From Alphaproteobacteria bacterium UBA6324 (GTDB taxonomy: Bacteria > Pseudomonadota > Alphaproteobacteria > CAAGCB01 > CAG-977), in the NCBI GenBank assembly GCA_002439085.1, contig DJSW01000017.1:1-59837 (forward strand): DNA of 59,837 nucleotides, written 5' to 3'. Made by a program: the position numbers and the translations under genes. The notes below the pieces were generated by a model. It was given only the letters and a program-made list of their open reading frames with translations. It ran no database searches and was not told where the DNA came from. Of the stretch, positions 15,240 to 23,795 are shown in pieces. The stretch's first letter is position 1, and each line of letters starts with the position of its first letter.

Positions 15240-16205
15240 TTGTTTTTCATCCGTTTGTTTTGTCTGTCCGTTTTGTTTTCGGCGGCGGCCGTTCGCGGCG
15301 TTCCGGCGGCCGATTGGGGCGAAGTCGAATCCCCCGTTCCCGTCGAATCGGGCGTGTGGGGCGAATCCGAACCGTTTGAGGTGGCCGGATTGTTTTCCGC
15401 GGACAAAAAAGAGGATGAAGTGCCGGAAAAGCTACCGCCTTGGCTGGATAACGCCGTGGCTGTGGCGGATGTCGATGACGGAACGCCCATGGTCGCTTTG
15501 GTGATTGACGATTTGGGCGTGAACAAAAAAATGACGGCGGAAGTGATCCGCCTGCCCGCGCCTTTGACGGCATCCTTTTTATATTACGCGGACGATTTGC
15601 CGCGCCAAACCGCAGCGGCGGCCGCGGCGGGACATGAATTGCTGGTGCATACGCCCATGCAGCCCGTGAACGGCCGTTTCGACGCGGGGCCGAATGCTTT
15701 GCGCGTCGGAATGAGTGATGAGGAAATAACGGAAAGCTTGAATTTGATGCTGGCATCCTTTTCCGGCTACGTCGGCATCAACAACCATATGGGTAGCCGT
15801 TTTTCCGCCGACGAACACGCGATGCGCACCGTGATGCGGACGGTCGCGGAACGGGGATTGCTTTTTTTGGATTCGCTGACATCAAACAAAAGCGTCGGGA
15901 GCAAAGTGGCGCGCGAAACGGGCGTTCCCTACGCCGTCCGGAACGTTTTTCTGGACAACGCGCGAAACGAAAGCGAAATTTTAAAGCAGCTCGCCCTGCT
16001 GGAACGCCACGCAAGAAACCACCGGTTCGCCGTCGGCATCGGCCACCCGCACAAAGCGACGGTCAACGCGTTGAAAAAATGGATTCCCGCAGCGAAAAAA
16101 CGCGGTGTCGCGTTCGTTCCGGTCAGCCTGATCGCCGTGTATGTGCAGGACGGGGAAACGGCCGCGAACACCCGCGCGTTGAACCCGCACGACGAAAACG
16201 AATAA
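15240..16205 (+). CDS. Divergent polysaccharide deacetylase family protein (YibQ-like)
   Basis: A 321-residue exported protein. After a signal peptide (about 1-24) comes an acidic linker and then a domain typical of the YibQ / divergent polysaccharide deacetylase family: VALVIDDLGVN (Asp pair as metal site), ELLVHTPMQP, NNHMGSRF, GLLFLDSLTSNKS, and GIGHPHKATV. It probably acts on a periplasmic glycan; the exact substrate is not known. In other bacteria it is often linked to cell-wall peptidase genes, which are not next to it here. Start: no ATG fits; TTG at 15240 has AGGAGG six bases upstream, which is ideal. Confidence 0.88.
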   Translation: MFFIRLFCLSVLFSAAAVRGVPAADWGEVESPVPVESGVWGESEPFEVAGLFSADKKEDEVPEKLPPWLDNAVAVADVDDGTPMVALVIDDLGVNKKMTAEVIRLPAPLTASFLYYADDLPRQTAAAAAAGHELLVHTPMQPVNGRFDAGPNALRVGMSDEEITESLNLMLASFSGYVGINNHMGSRFSADEHAMRTVMRTVAERGLLFLDSLTSNKSVGSKVARETGVPYAVRNVFLDNARNESEILKQLALLERHARNHRFAVGIGHPHKATVNALKKWIPAAKKRGVAFVPVSLIAVYVQDGETAANTRALNPHDENE

Positions 16206-16208
16206 AGA

Positions 16209-16607
16209 TCATTCGTCCACGTTGATGGTGACTTCGTCCATGTCTTCGGGGGCGTTGCCCAGCAGAATCGCCAGATTTTTCAAAAACCGGAATCCGTTGT
16301 ATTTCCGGCATTCTTCGATTGTCGCGTCGCGTTCCTCGGCTTCGTCAGCCTCTTCGGGCTTGGGCAGGGACAGCGGCATGAACGTCACGGGGCCGCTGAC
16401 GGGTTCTTGTTGGATTTCGATCCAGCCGTTTGTGAACGAAAACAGGAAAGCGGTCACTTTTTTCGGATCTTTGACGATTTTCAATTTCAATCCGGACTGG
16501 TTGTGAACCAGTAGCATTTCATCCTTTTCAATATATTGCGTCGTGAAAATGCCGCGGACTTCGGTATCCAGAAAATCGTTGACCATGATAATGGGCAGTT
16601 CAGGCAT
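16209..16607 (-). CDS. Uncharacterised 132-residue protein
   Basis: Not recognised. It is a small acidic soluble protein. Visible stretches are EKDEMLLVHNQSGLKLKIV and SFTNGWIEIQQEP, which look like a small beta-rich domain, then an acidic linker (PKPEEADEAEERD), then a helix (CRKYNGFRFLKNLAILLG). The start is certain: AAGGAGG precedes ATG 16607. It is convergent with the deacetylase gene, three bases away, and follows the membrane-protein gene at 16659-17906 by 51 bases. Confidence 0.75.
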   Translation of the reverse strand: MPELPIIMVNDFLDTEVRGIFTTQYIEKDEMLLVHNQSGLKLKIVKDPKKVTAFLFSFTNGWIEIQQEPVSGPVTFMPLSLPKPEEADEAEERDATIEECRKYNGFRFLKNLAILLGNAPEDMDEVTINVDE

Positions 16608-16658
16608 GACAACCTCCTTACAGTTTGTATGCGGATGAAAGGCCGGTAGCGCGGCGAA

Positions 16659-17906
16659 TCAGGCTTTGCGCCGACACACGAAACGTTTGATCTGCGCGTC
16701 GATGAAATTGCGCAGCCATTCCAGATCGTCTTTGGGCAGGCCGCGGCCGATGTGGGTGGTCTGGCCGTCCGCGCCGATCACCAGCGTGTATTTGAAATCA
16801 TAGCTGTTGTGGACGACATAAATGTATTCCAGACTGTCCGGCTTGATCAAAAAACCGAAAGACGGAAAGAACAGCCAGCGCGATTTGATCCGGATGCCGT
16901 TCGGGGAAACGATGATCCTTTTGCGGCGGAAAAACAGGGACAGCGGGATCAGGACGAACAGAACCAGCGCCGCGGGAACGATCGCCAGACAGGACGTGCT
17001 TAAATGGAACAGCAGGCCGAAAAACACGATCGAAAAGAACGAACAGAAACACAATATGCCGGCGAAAATCGAAAACGCGCTGTCGCGAATCTGCGGGTCG
17101 ATCTGGCAGGTGTCGGCGTTTTCGACAATCCGGAACGAATTGGGGATTTTATACAAATCCTTGTCCGTGACGGGAATTTTGCCCTCGCCGATCAAATCGG
17201 GCAGGGACTTTTGGATGTCTTCGGGTTTGATTTCGATCACGCCGTCCGCCGTGTTGAACAGCGCGGGCATTTGCAGCTGGCCGGCCAGTTCCTGCCATTT
17301 GCGCGTGATATTCTCCCCGTCCTTTGTGATGTAAAGCGGAATGGTTTTCGCTTCGTTCGGATGCTGCAGGTCGATGATGTGCTGGGTGAACGATGTCAGC
17401 CCTAACACGTTGACGATGCGCGTGCGGTAACGCACCCCCAGATATTCGCTGAGGGAATCGGCCATGCGGCTGCCGTGCTCGAACGGTTTTTGAATGACGA
17501 CGGCGGCGAATTTGTGGCCGATGAAGAAATCGCGGCCGTAAAACATCAACAACAACCGCGTGACGATGATGAACAGCCCCAATCCGACGAACAGCCACGA
17601 CGCGGAAAACGTCCCCGCCGACGCCGGCAGGGGCAGGCTGTCGATTTTTGAAAACATCGAGGATTCGCCCCAAACGCCCAGTTCGGAAACCAGCCCCAAA
17701 GCGATCAGGACGACGCCCAAAACGATTCCGCGGCAAACGCGGTGTTTGGAAATCCGGTCTTTGGCCTGCGTCGGGCGGTGCGAAACGTCGAAATCCAAAA
17801 AGGACGCCAGCGGACGCAAACGCCGTTTTTCGATTTTTTCATCGTTGACCGATATGCTTTCCAATTCGTCAAGATCGGTGTTTTGCAGCAATTCGTCCTG
17901 CACCAT
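16659..17906 (-). CDS. Uncharacterised 415-residue membrane protein
   Basis: Not recognised. It has two pairs of membrane segments: about 61-80 and 101-120 in the first half, and about 285-305 and 308-325 in the second. Each pair is followed by a soluble, beta-rich part. The last one (RIIVSPNGIRIKSRWLFFPSFGFLIKPDSLEYIYV in successive strands) looks like a bacterial PH-like domain after two TM helices. The N-terminal 55 residues are charged. ATG 17906 has GAGG five bases before it and is preferred over the TTG nine codons upstream. It is divergent from the diguanylate cyclase gene, 110 bases apart. Confidence 0.8.
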   Translation of the reverse strand: MVQDELLQNTDLDELESISVNDEKIEKRRLRPLASFLDFDVSHRPTQAKDRISKHRVCRGIVLGVVLIALGLVSELGVWGESSMFSKIDSLPLPASAGTFSASWLFVGLGLFIIVTRLLLMFYGRDFFIGHKFAAVVIQKPFEHGSRMADSLSEYLGVRYRTRIVNVLGLTSFTQHIIDLQHPNEAKTIPLYITKDGENITRKWQELAGQLQMPALFNTADGVIEIKPEDIQKSLPDLIGEGKIPVTDKDLYKIPNSFRIVENADTCQIDPQIRDSAFSIFAGILCFCSFFSIVFFGLLFHLSTSCLAIVPAALVLFVLIPLSLFFRRKRIIVSPNGIRIKSRWLFFPSFGFLIKPDSLEYIYVVHNSYDFKYTLVIGADGQTTHIGRGLPKDDLEWLRNFIDAQIKRFVCRRKA

Positions 17907-17951
17907 GTGTTCCTCGAACCAAGTTTTTTTCAAGTTATGGCAAATTCGTCT

Positions 17952-17979
17952 TTGCTCTGCAAGAGTAATATACTATAAA
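17952..17979 (+). promoter_or_regulatory. Likely promoter of the diguanylate cyclase gene
   Basis: TTGCTC (17952-17957), 16 bases, TATAAA (17974-17979). The -10 lies in a small palindrome (ACTAT-AAA-ATAGT). Confidence 0.45.
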
Positions 17980-18016
17980 ATAGTACGTCGAAAAATCTTT
18001 TTTTTACGGAAGCGAT

Positions 18017-20494
18017 ATGGAAACGACTCTGACTTCAACCGCCGGCCTGATTCCGATGCTGCTCAGCCTGATCGGGTTGCTGGCGGCATTGCAGTATCTG
18101 AAAGGCATGGACGATTTTGAAGAAACGATCCGTTACGTCTTTTGGGGTTTTCTGTGTGTTTTCGTCGCGAAGCTGTCCGTGTTCACGTCGCGTTTCATGC
18201 CGGACGGCTATTTTTATTTTCAAACCCTGCTGTTCCATTTGTGTTCGGCGGTTTTCCTGACCGCCGGAGGATTCAGCATCAAAGGGGTGAAGTTTTTCAA
18301 CACGACCGTCGTCGTTTCCGCCTGCCTGCTGGCCGCGGTATGGAGCTGGTACGTCGTCATCGTCACGCGCGACGCCAACGCGCTGACGTTTTCGCTGGCC
18401 GCGTCAACGGCGGGGTACGGCGTTCTGGCGGCGTCGTTGTGGCGCAGAAAAGCTTTGCGCAACACGATCGGTTTTGTGATCACGGGGTGGTTTTGCGTTT
18501 TTCTGGTGCTGTACAACCTGCTGGCTTTGATGCCGTGGGGGCGCAGTCTGCTGTCGCCGGCGTTTGAAACGTTTTTGTACATCGCGATCATGTGCGGGTG
18601 GATTTTGATTTCCAACAACATGATGGCGCACCAGTTCGGCACGCTGGAACAGGCGGCCGAGGAAAGCAAGGAACGTCTGCGTCTGATGATCCAAATGTCG
18701 CCGTTCCCGATCATCATTTCCAGATTGAAGGACGATCAGCTGATGCTGATCAACAACAAGGCCGGCGCCTTGTTCGGGCTGGATGTCAAACATCCGGGGA
18801 ATTTTAAAATGGTCGATTACTTCGCCGAACCGTCGCGGCGCACGGAATTGCTGGCGAAGCTGGAAAAAAATCCGGTCGTTGACGATTTCGAGTTTCTGGT
18901 GAAACCGCGCAAGGGCGATCCGTTCTGGTTGCTGTTGTCGGCGCGCGTGATTGATTTTGAATACGAAATCGCGCTGTACATGGCGTTCCAGGACATCACC
19001 GACCGCAAGAAAAAGGAAATGCAGCTGTTCGATCAGGCCACGCGCGATCCGTTGACGAAATGCTATAACCGCCGCCAATTTGAAGAGCTGGCGAAAAAGG
19101 AAATTCAGCGTTCGCGCCGCTACAACCACCCGTTCTGCCTGTTCATGATCGACGCCGACCACTTTAAAAACGTCAACGACACGCACGGCCACGCGGTGGG
19201 CGATCTGGTGTTGCAGGCTTTGGCCGACTGCTGCCGCCGCACTTTGCGCGAATCCGACATTGTCGCCCGTTTCGGGGGCGAGGAATTCGTCATCCTGCTA
19301 CCCGAAGCGACGATCGAAAACGGTTTCCGCGTGGCGGAACGCCTGCGTATTAAAATTTCAAAGCTGGTCGTCAAAAACGAACAGGATCAGGACGTTCAAT
19401 TTACCGTCAGTATCGGGCTGGTGTCGTCCACGGTGACGGACGACGTTCCGGAAATGCTGAAAATGGCCGACGAATCCCTTTATGTCGCCAAAGAAAACGG
19501 CCGCAATCAGGTCGTCGTGTACGAAGCCGGCGGCCCCAACAAGGATTTGCCGAAGCCGGACGGCGAAGACATCGAAAAGGTCAAAGCCGAACCGCTGTAC
19601 TATTTCAAACCGGACGGCGGCGCGCCCCTCGTGAAAAACGCGTCGAACGAACCGGCGGAAACCGGCGTCGTCGGGTTGAGCGGCGCCGCCCCCGTCGAAG
19701 AGGCCGAACCGTCTTTGGACGACGACGAGGATATCGAAACGTCGCCCGCGGTCGAACATTCGCACGGCGTATCCTTAAGCTCGCTGTACGACGACGAAGA
19801 GGACGACTCTTTCGTTCCGACGGCCAGACCGCCCGTCGCGCCGCCGCCCGTCGCGGAACAACCGGCTTTTGACGCCGCGCAGGGCGAGGATTTGTCCCTG
19901 ATGGCCGATCCGTTCGCTTCGCCCGTTTTTGCCGACGACATTCCCGCCATTCCCGCCGACGACGCGGAAGCAGAATCCGAACCGGCGGCGGAACCGGAAG
20001 AAACGGATATCCCCGATGCTGGAATCGAACAAGAACCGGAAACACCGGCGGAGGACGAATTTATTGACGACTTGCCCTCCGCGCCGGAAATTCCGGCGGA
20101 TTCCGGCGACGAAGACATCGTGCCGCCGCCCGAACCGGAAGCGTTTGAACCCGAGGATGCCGCCGCGCCCGAAGAACCCGAATTCCCCGAGCCGCCCACC
20201 ATAGCCGACGGCATTGCCAACCTGCCGCCCGTTCCCGAACCGTTTGCGACGGACGCGGAAGAGGAAACTTTCACGCCGCCGCCTTTGTCCGTTCCGGTCG
20301 AACCGCCGCCCCCCGCGCCGGTCAAAGCACCGACGGTCAAAATGCCCGTGATGAAGAAAATCCCGATTAAGATGCCCGCCGGAATGGTAAAAATCCCCAA
20401 AATGCCCGGCGTCGTTCGGGTGAAGATTCCCAAGGCTTTGCATCAAAATGACGCGCCAGTCGGCGCGCCCCCCCCGCAACCGCCGCATCCGTAA
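18017..20494 (+). CDS. Membrane-bound PAS-GGDEF diguanylate cyclase with long disordered tail
   Basis: Makes the second messenger cyclic di-GMP from two GTP. The 825-residue protein has six or seven N-terminal membrane helices (about 8-200), a PAS domain (about 215-330) and a GGDEF domain (about 339-505). The active-site motif is GGEEF (420-424). The product-inhibition site RESD (411-414) lies five residues before it, so activity and feedback control are both likely. Residues 507-825 are unlike any domain: 260 residues rich in Glu, Asp, Pro and Ala, then a basic Pro/Lys/Met segment (VKMPVMKKIPIKMPAGMVKI) and PPPQPPHP. An EAL domain is absent. The signal sensed by the membrane part is unknown. 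Confidence 0.92.
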   Translation: METTLTSTAGLIPMLLSLIGLLAALQYLKGMDDFEETIRYVFWGFLCVFVAKLSVFTSRFMPDGYFYFQTLLFHLCSAVFLTAGGFSIKGVKFFNTTVVVSACLLAAVWSWYVVIVTRDANALTFSLAASTAGYGVLAASLWRRKALRNTIGFVITGWFCVFLVLYNLLALMPWGRSLLSPAFETFLYIAIMCGWILISNNMMAHQFGTLEQAAEESKERLRLMIQMSPFPIIISRLKDDQLMLINNKAGALFGLDVKHPGNFKMVDYFAEPSRRTELLAKLEKNPVVDDFEFLVKPRKGDPFWLLLSARVIDFEYEIALYMAFQDITDRKKKEMQLFDQATRDPLTKCYNRRQFEELAKKEIQRSRRYNHPFCLFMIDADHFKNVNDTHGHAVGDLVLQALADCCRRTLRESDIVARFGGEEFVILLPEATIENGFRVAERLRIKISKLVVKNEQDQDVQFTVSIGLVSSTVTDDVPEMLKMADESLYVAKENGRNQVVVYEAGGPNKDLPKPDGEDIEKVKAEPLYYFKPDGGAPLVKNASNEPAETGVVGLSGAAPVEEAEPSLDDDEDIETSPAVEHSHGVSLSSLYDDEEDDSFVPTARPPVAPPPVAEQPAFDAAQGEDLSLMADPFASPVFADDIPAIPADDAEAESEPAAEPEETDIPDAGIEQEPETPAEDEFIDDLPSAPEIPADSGDEDIVPPPEPEAFEPEDAAAPEEPEFPEPPTIADGIANLPPVPEPFATDAEEETFTPPPLSVPVEPPPPAPVKAPTVKMPVMKKIPIKMPAGMVKIPKMPGVVRVKIPKALHQNDAPVGAPPPQPPHP

Positions 20495-20571
20495 GGTTAG
20501 CTGGCCTTTTTGCCGTCGGGACAAAACGCCGCGAATCATTTAGCATTTTTCCATCAACGCAGGAGGAAAAA

Positions 20572-21519
20572 ATGCACTTGATTTCAACAGTAAAATCTTT
20601 CATCGAAAACGTCGAAAAATCCGGCGGAAAACCGCTGTACAAACTGACACCGAAACAGGCGCGGCAGGTTTTGACGGACGTTCAGCAATTTTCCGCCGCC
20701 GCGCCCGAAACGGACGTGACGGAAATCTATGTCGCCGCCGGCGACACGGCTGTTCCCGTCAAAATCCACCGGCCGAAAGGCGTCGTCAAAAAACTGCCCG
20801 TCGTGTTTTACATCCACGGCGGCGGTTGGGTCATGGGGGACGACAAAACGCATGAACGGCTGGTGCGCGAACTGGCGGCGGGAATTCCGGCGGCCGTCGT
20901 GTTTCCGGTTTACACACCGTCGCCCGAATCGGAATTTCCCCGCCCGACGGATCAGTTGTTCGCCGTTTTGAACCACATTGTCGCCCGATCGGCCGATTTG
21001 GGATTGGACGCCGGACGGTTGGCCGTCGCGGGGGACAGCGTCGGCGGCAACATGGCGATCGCGATGACGATGAAGGCCAAAGACGCCGGCGCGCCCAAAA
21101 TCGCGTTCCAGTTGCTGATCTATCCGGTTACGGACGCGGCGATGACGTCGGAATCTTACACGCTGTACGAAAACGGGCCGTGGCTGACCCGCAAAGCGAT
21201 GGAATGGTTTTGGAAAATGTACGCGCCGGATGAAAACGACCGCCTGTCGCCGCCGGCCTCGCCTTTGAATTGGCCGGCCGAGGCGATGAAAGGTCTGCCG
21301 CCGGCTTTGGTGATCACGGACGAAAACGACGTTTTGCGCGACGAGGGCGAAGCCTACGCCCGCAAATTGGACGAAGCCGGCGTTCGCATAACGTCCGTGC
21401 GTTTCAACGGCACGATTCACGATTTCATGATGTTGAATCCGGTTTCGGAATCGCCGGCCACCCGCGACGCCGTGTTGCTGACCGTCGCAAAATTGCGCGA
21501 CGTGTTCGGCATTTGTTGA
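20572..21519 (+). CDS. Alpha/beta-hydrolase, HSL-type carboxylesterase
   Basis: Cytosolic esterase of the hormone-sensitive-lipase family. The 315-residue protein has the oxyanion-hole motif HGGGW, the nucleophile in GDSVGGN, an acid residue in DENDVLRDEGEAYA, and the catalytic His in GTIHDFMML. There is no signal peptide. AGGAGG precedes the ATG. The natural substrate cannot be told; small acyl esters are usual. It stands alone; its stop is followed at once by a terminator shared with nfo. Confidence 0.9.
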   Translation: MHLISTVKSFIENVEKSGGKPLYKLTPKQARQVLTDVQQFSAAAPETDVTEIYVAAGDTAVPVKIHRPKGVVKKLPVVFYIHGGGWVMGDDKTHERLVRELAAGIPAAVVFPVYTPSPESEFPRPTDQLFAVLNHIVARSADLGLDAGRLAVAGDSVGGNMAIAMTMKAKDAGAPKIAFQLLIYPVTDAAMTSESYTLYENGPWLTRKAMEWFWKMYAPDENDRLSPPASPLNWPAEAMKGLPPALVITDENDVLRDEGEAYARKLDEAGVRITSVRFNGTIHDFMMLNPVSESPATRDAVLLTVAKLRDVFGIC

Positions 21520-21546
21520 AAAGAGGGGGAATACCCCCCTCTTTTT
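21519..21546. terminator. Bidirectional terminator between esterase and nfo
   Basis: AAAAGAGGGGG-AATA-CCCCCCTCTTTT. The hairpin fills the whole 25-base gap between the two stop codons (21517-21519 and 21545-21547) and overlaps both. Confidence 0.88.
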
Positions 21547-22381
21547 ACTGTTCTTGACGGACGGATTTCAGCCAAGCGATTTCCGCCGCGTACCCGTCCA
21601 ACTCGTTCGGCGTTTCCAGATAAAACGGCAGACCGCGCAGCGCGGGGTGGTTGACAACGCGGCGGATTGCGTCCCGCCCGATGCTGCCCAGCCCCAGCTT
21701 TTCGTGCCGGTCTTTGTGCGATGCAAACGGATTTTTGCTGTCGTTCAGATGAACCGCTTTCAACCTGTCCAGCCCGATCACGCGGTCGAATTCGGCCAAA
21801 ACGCCGTCCAAATCGTTCACGATGTCGTATCCCGCGTCATAAACGTGGCAGGTGTCCAGACACACGCCCAGCTTCGCGTTCAGACGGACGCGGTCGATGA
21901 TCGCGCGCAGCTCCTCGAACCGGCCGCCGACTTCCGACCCTTTTCCGGCCATCGTTTCCAATAAAACGGTCGTCGTTTGCTCTGGCGTCAAAATGCCGTT
22001 CAACACTTCGGCGATTTTTTCGATTCCCGTTTCAATCCCCTGCCCGACGTGCGCCCCCGGATGAAAATTGTAGTAATTGTGCGGAATATGCTCCATGCGC
22101 TTCAGATCGTCCGCCATGGTTTCAAACGCGAACCGGCGCGTGTCGTCGTTCGCGGCGCAAGCGTTCAGCGTGTAAGGAGCGTGCGCCGTCAAAACGCCGA
22201 ATCCGTTTTCGCGCGCCAGTTTCAAAAAAGACGCGACATCGTTTCCGTCAATCGCTTTGGCCGCGCCGCCGCGCGGATTGCGGGTGAAAAACTGGAACGT
22301 GTCGGCACCGATTTTCAACGCGGCTTTTCCCATGGCCGTGAATCCTTTGGCGGCGGACAAATGGCATCCGATGTAAAACAT
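21545..22381 (-). CDS. nfo: Endonuclease IV (AP endonuclease)
   Basis: Cuts DNA 5' to abasic sites in base excision repair and needs three zinc ions. The 278-residue protein is full length and has the family motifs: GCHLSAAKG near the start, NFHPGAHVG, LLETMAGKGSEVGGRFEELR, CLDTCHVYDAGYD, HLNDSKNPFASHKDRHEKLGLG, and YLETP near the end, which together contain the metal-binding His, Glu and Asp residues. The ATG has GGGA in front. It is not obviously under SOS control; no GAAC-N7-GAAC was seen upstream. Confidence 0.96.
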   Translation of the reverse strand: MFYIGCHLSAAKGFTAMGKAALKIGADTFQFFTRNPRGGAAKAIDGNDVASFLKLARENGFGVLTAHAPYTLNACAANDDTRRFAFETMADDLKRMEHIPHNYYNFHPGAHVGQGIETGIEKIAEVLNGILTPEQTTTVLLETMAGKGSEVGGRFEELRAIIDRVRLNAKLGVCLDTCHVYDAGYDIVNDLDGVLAEFDRVIGLDRLKAVHLNDSKNPFASHKDRHEKLGLGSIGRDAIRRVVNHPALRGLPFYLETPNELDGYAAEIAWLKSVRQEQ

Positions 22382-22520
22382 GGCTTTTCCCTTTCGCTTT
22401 TTCCGTCATCATAGCGCGAAAAAAAACGACGGGAAAGTTTTTCGCTGACAGTTGAGCGGGAAAACCGACGCTCCGGCCGAACCTCCTTCTCCGGTTCAAA
22501 TCCGCTTCAAACAATTATAA

Positions 22521-22547
22521 AAAGGGTCGCCAAAACGGCGACCCTTT
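22521..22547 (-). terminator. Terminator of tRNA-Pro
   Basis: AAAGGGTCGCC / GGCGACCCTTT stem with a five-base loop, followed on the minus strand by T-rich sequence. Confidence 0.85.
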
Positions 22548-22553
22548 TTATAA

Positions 22554-22630
22554 TGGTCGGAGTGAGAGGATTTGAACCTCCGACCCCTACGTCCCGAACG
22601 TAGTGCTCTACCAAGCTGAGCTACACTCCG
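22554..22630 (-). tRNA. tRNA-Pro (anticodon CGG)
   Basis: A 77-base cloverleaf on the minus strand: acceptor CGGAGTG / CACTCCG, D-arm GTAGCTCAGCTTGGTAGAGC, anticodon stem CTACG with loop TTCGGGA, T-arm GGAGGTTCAAATCCTC, and CCA encoded at 22554-22556. Confidence 0.96.
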
Positions 22631-22641
22631 AATAAGTGTTA

Positions 22642-22669
22642 TTGCTTATAGCGCGAAGTTTGATATACT
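22642..22669 (+). promoter_or_regulatory. Promoter of the LysM-protein gene
   Basis: Plus-strand TTGCTT (22642-22647), 16 bases, TATACT (22664-22669), 44 bases ahead of the start codon. It occupies the same DNA as the tRNA-Pro promoter. Confidence 0.6.
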
Positions 22670-22673
22670 GCAA
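22645..22673 (-). promoter_or_regulatory. Promoter of tRNA-Pro
   Basis: Minus-strand TTGCAG (22668-22673), 17 bases, TATAAG (22645-22650), 15 bases ahead of the tRNA. It is interleaved with the opposite promoter at 22642-22669. Confidence 0.75.
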
Positions 22674-22712
22674 GAGGGTTTTATCTTTTTTTTAATTTTT
22701 TTGGAAATCGCC

Positions 22713-23714
22713 GTGAAAAAAAATATCATCGCCGCCTGCGCCGCTCTGATCGTCCTGTTGGCCTTGTGCCTCGCCTTTTATCCGAAATCCGAAGAAAACG
22801 GCGCGTTGCCGTTCGCCGACGAACCCATCGAAGCGCAGAGTGAAACCGAAATTCCCTTTGCCGTTCCGGCCGAAGAAACTGATCACGCCGATCATGGCGC
22901 GCCGGACGAAAACGCGAAAAACCGGTTGAAAGCGTCGTTCGACATCGTCCGAGTCGAAGAAGACGGCAGCATGGTCGCCGCGGGTAAAGGCGTCGCCGGC
23001 GCGGCCGTTTCCCTGATGGACGGCGAAAGCGTCCTGAGCGATTTCACGGTGAACGAAGACGGCGAATGGGTTTACATCCCCTCCGCGCCCTTGGCCGCCG
23101 GAGCGCACGAAATCTGGCTGCGCGACGATTCGATGAACACCCGCGACGAATCCGAAGTCGTCATCGTTGACGTTCCCGAACCCAAAAACGCCGGAGAAGC
23201 CTTGGCCGTCATCATGACCCCCGACGCGGACGAAATCGGCGTTTTGCAGGCGCCCGCCCCGCAAATCAAGATCGACGTGGACATCCGTTCCGTCAAATAC
23301 GCGCAAAACGCTTTGACCGTCAGCGGTTCCGTCGGCGATTCCGGCCGCGTCAACGTGTATGCCGACAACCTGTTTTTAGGCAACGTCTGGGCAAACGGCG
23401 AATGGTCTTTGCGCGTCCCCCGCCCGTTCAATGCCGGCCGGAAATACATGATCCGCGCGGACAAGGTTGACGCCAAAGGCAAAGTCGTCGCCCGCGTCGA
23501 AGTCCCCTTTGAAATCATTGGCGGCATGGACAAAGCCAAACGCCGCCGCGTCCGCGTTGTCAAAGGCGACTGCCTGTGGACGATTGCGAAGCATTTGTAC
23601 GGATCCGGTTTCGCCTATGTAACCATTTATCAGGCCAACAAACGGCAGATCAAAGACCCCGATCTGATCTATCCCAATCAAGTGTTCGTCCTGCCCGCAA
23701 AAGCGGAAAAGTAG
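22713..23714 (+). CDS. LysM-domain protein with Ig-like repeats
   Basis: A 333-residue envelope protein. An N-terminal hydrophobic segment (about 3-22) is either an anchor or an uncut signal. An acidic linker follows, then two Ig-like parts (about 80-145 and 190-275; the first has GKGVAGAAVSLMDGESVLSD and AGAHEIWLRDD, the second SGSVGDSGRVNVYADN). A C-terminal LysM domain (RVVKGDCLWTIAKHLYGSG ... YPNQVFVLP) binds peptidoglycan. Homologs in alphaproteobacteria share this order. GTG at 22713 has GGA upstream; a TTG four codons earlier is less likely. It is separated from psd by 81 bases. Confidence 0.85.
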   Translation: MKKNIIAACAALIVLLALCLAFYPKSEENGALPFADEPIEAQSETEIPFAVPAEETDHADHGAPDENAKNRLKASFDIVRVEEDGSMVAAGKGVAGAAVSLMDGESVLSDFTVNEDGEWVYIPSAPLAAGAHEIWLRDDSMNTRDESEVVIVDVPEPKNAGEALAVIMTPDADEIGVLQAPAPQIKIDVDIRSVKYAQNALTVSGSVGDSGRVNVYADNLFLGNVWANGEWSLRVPRPFNAGRKYMIRADKVDAKGKVVARVEVPFEIIGGMDKAKRRRVRVVKGDCLWTIAKHLYGSGFAYVTIYQANKRQIKDPDLIYPNQVFVLPAKAEK

Positions 23715-23716
23715 GC

Positions 23717-23738
23717 GAAAAGCAAAAAAAGCTTTTTT
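23717..23738 (+). terminator. Weak AT-rich hairpin after the LysM gene
   Basis: AAAAGC and GCTTTT can pair across a run of A, followed by TT. The stem is only six bases and poor in GC, so termination may be partial. Confidence 0.3.
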
Positions 23739-23795
23739 CCGAATCGATATTGGCTTAAAACTGTTGACACATTTAACCTTTGCAAGGAGCTTTTG

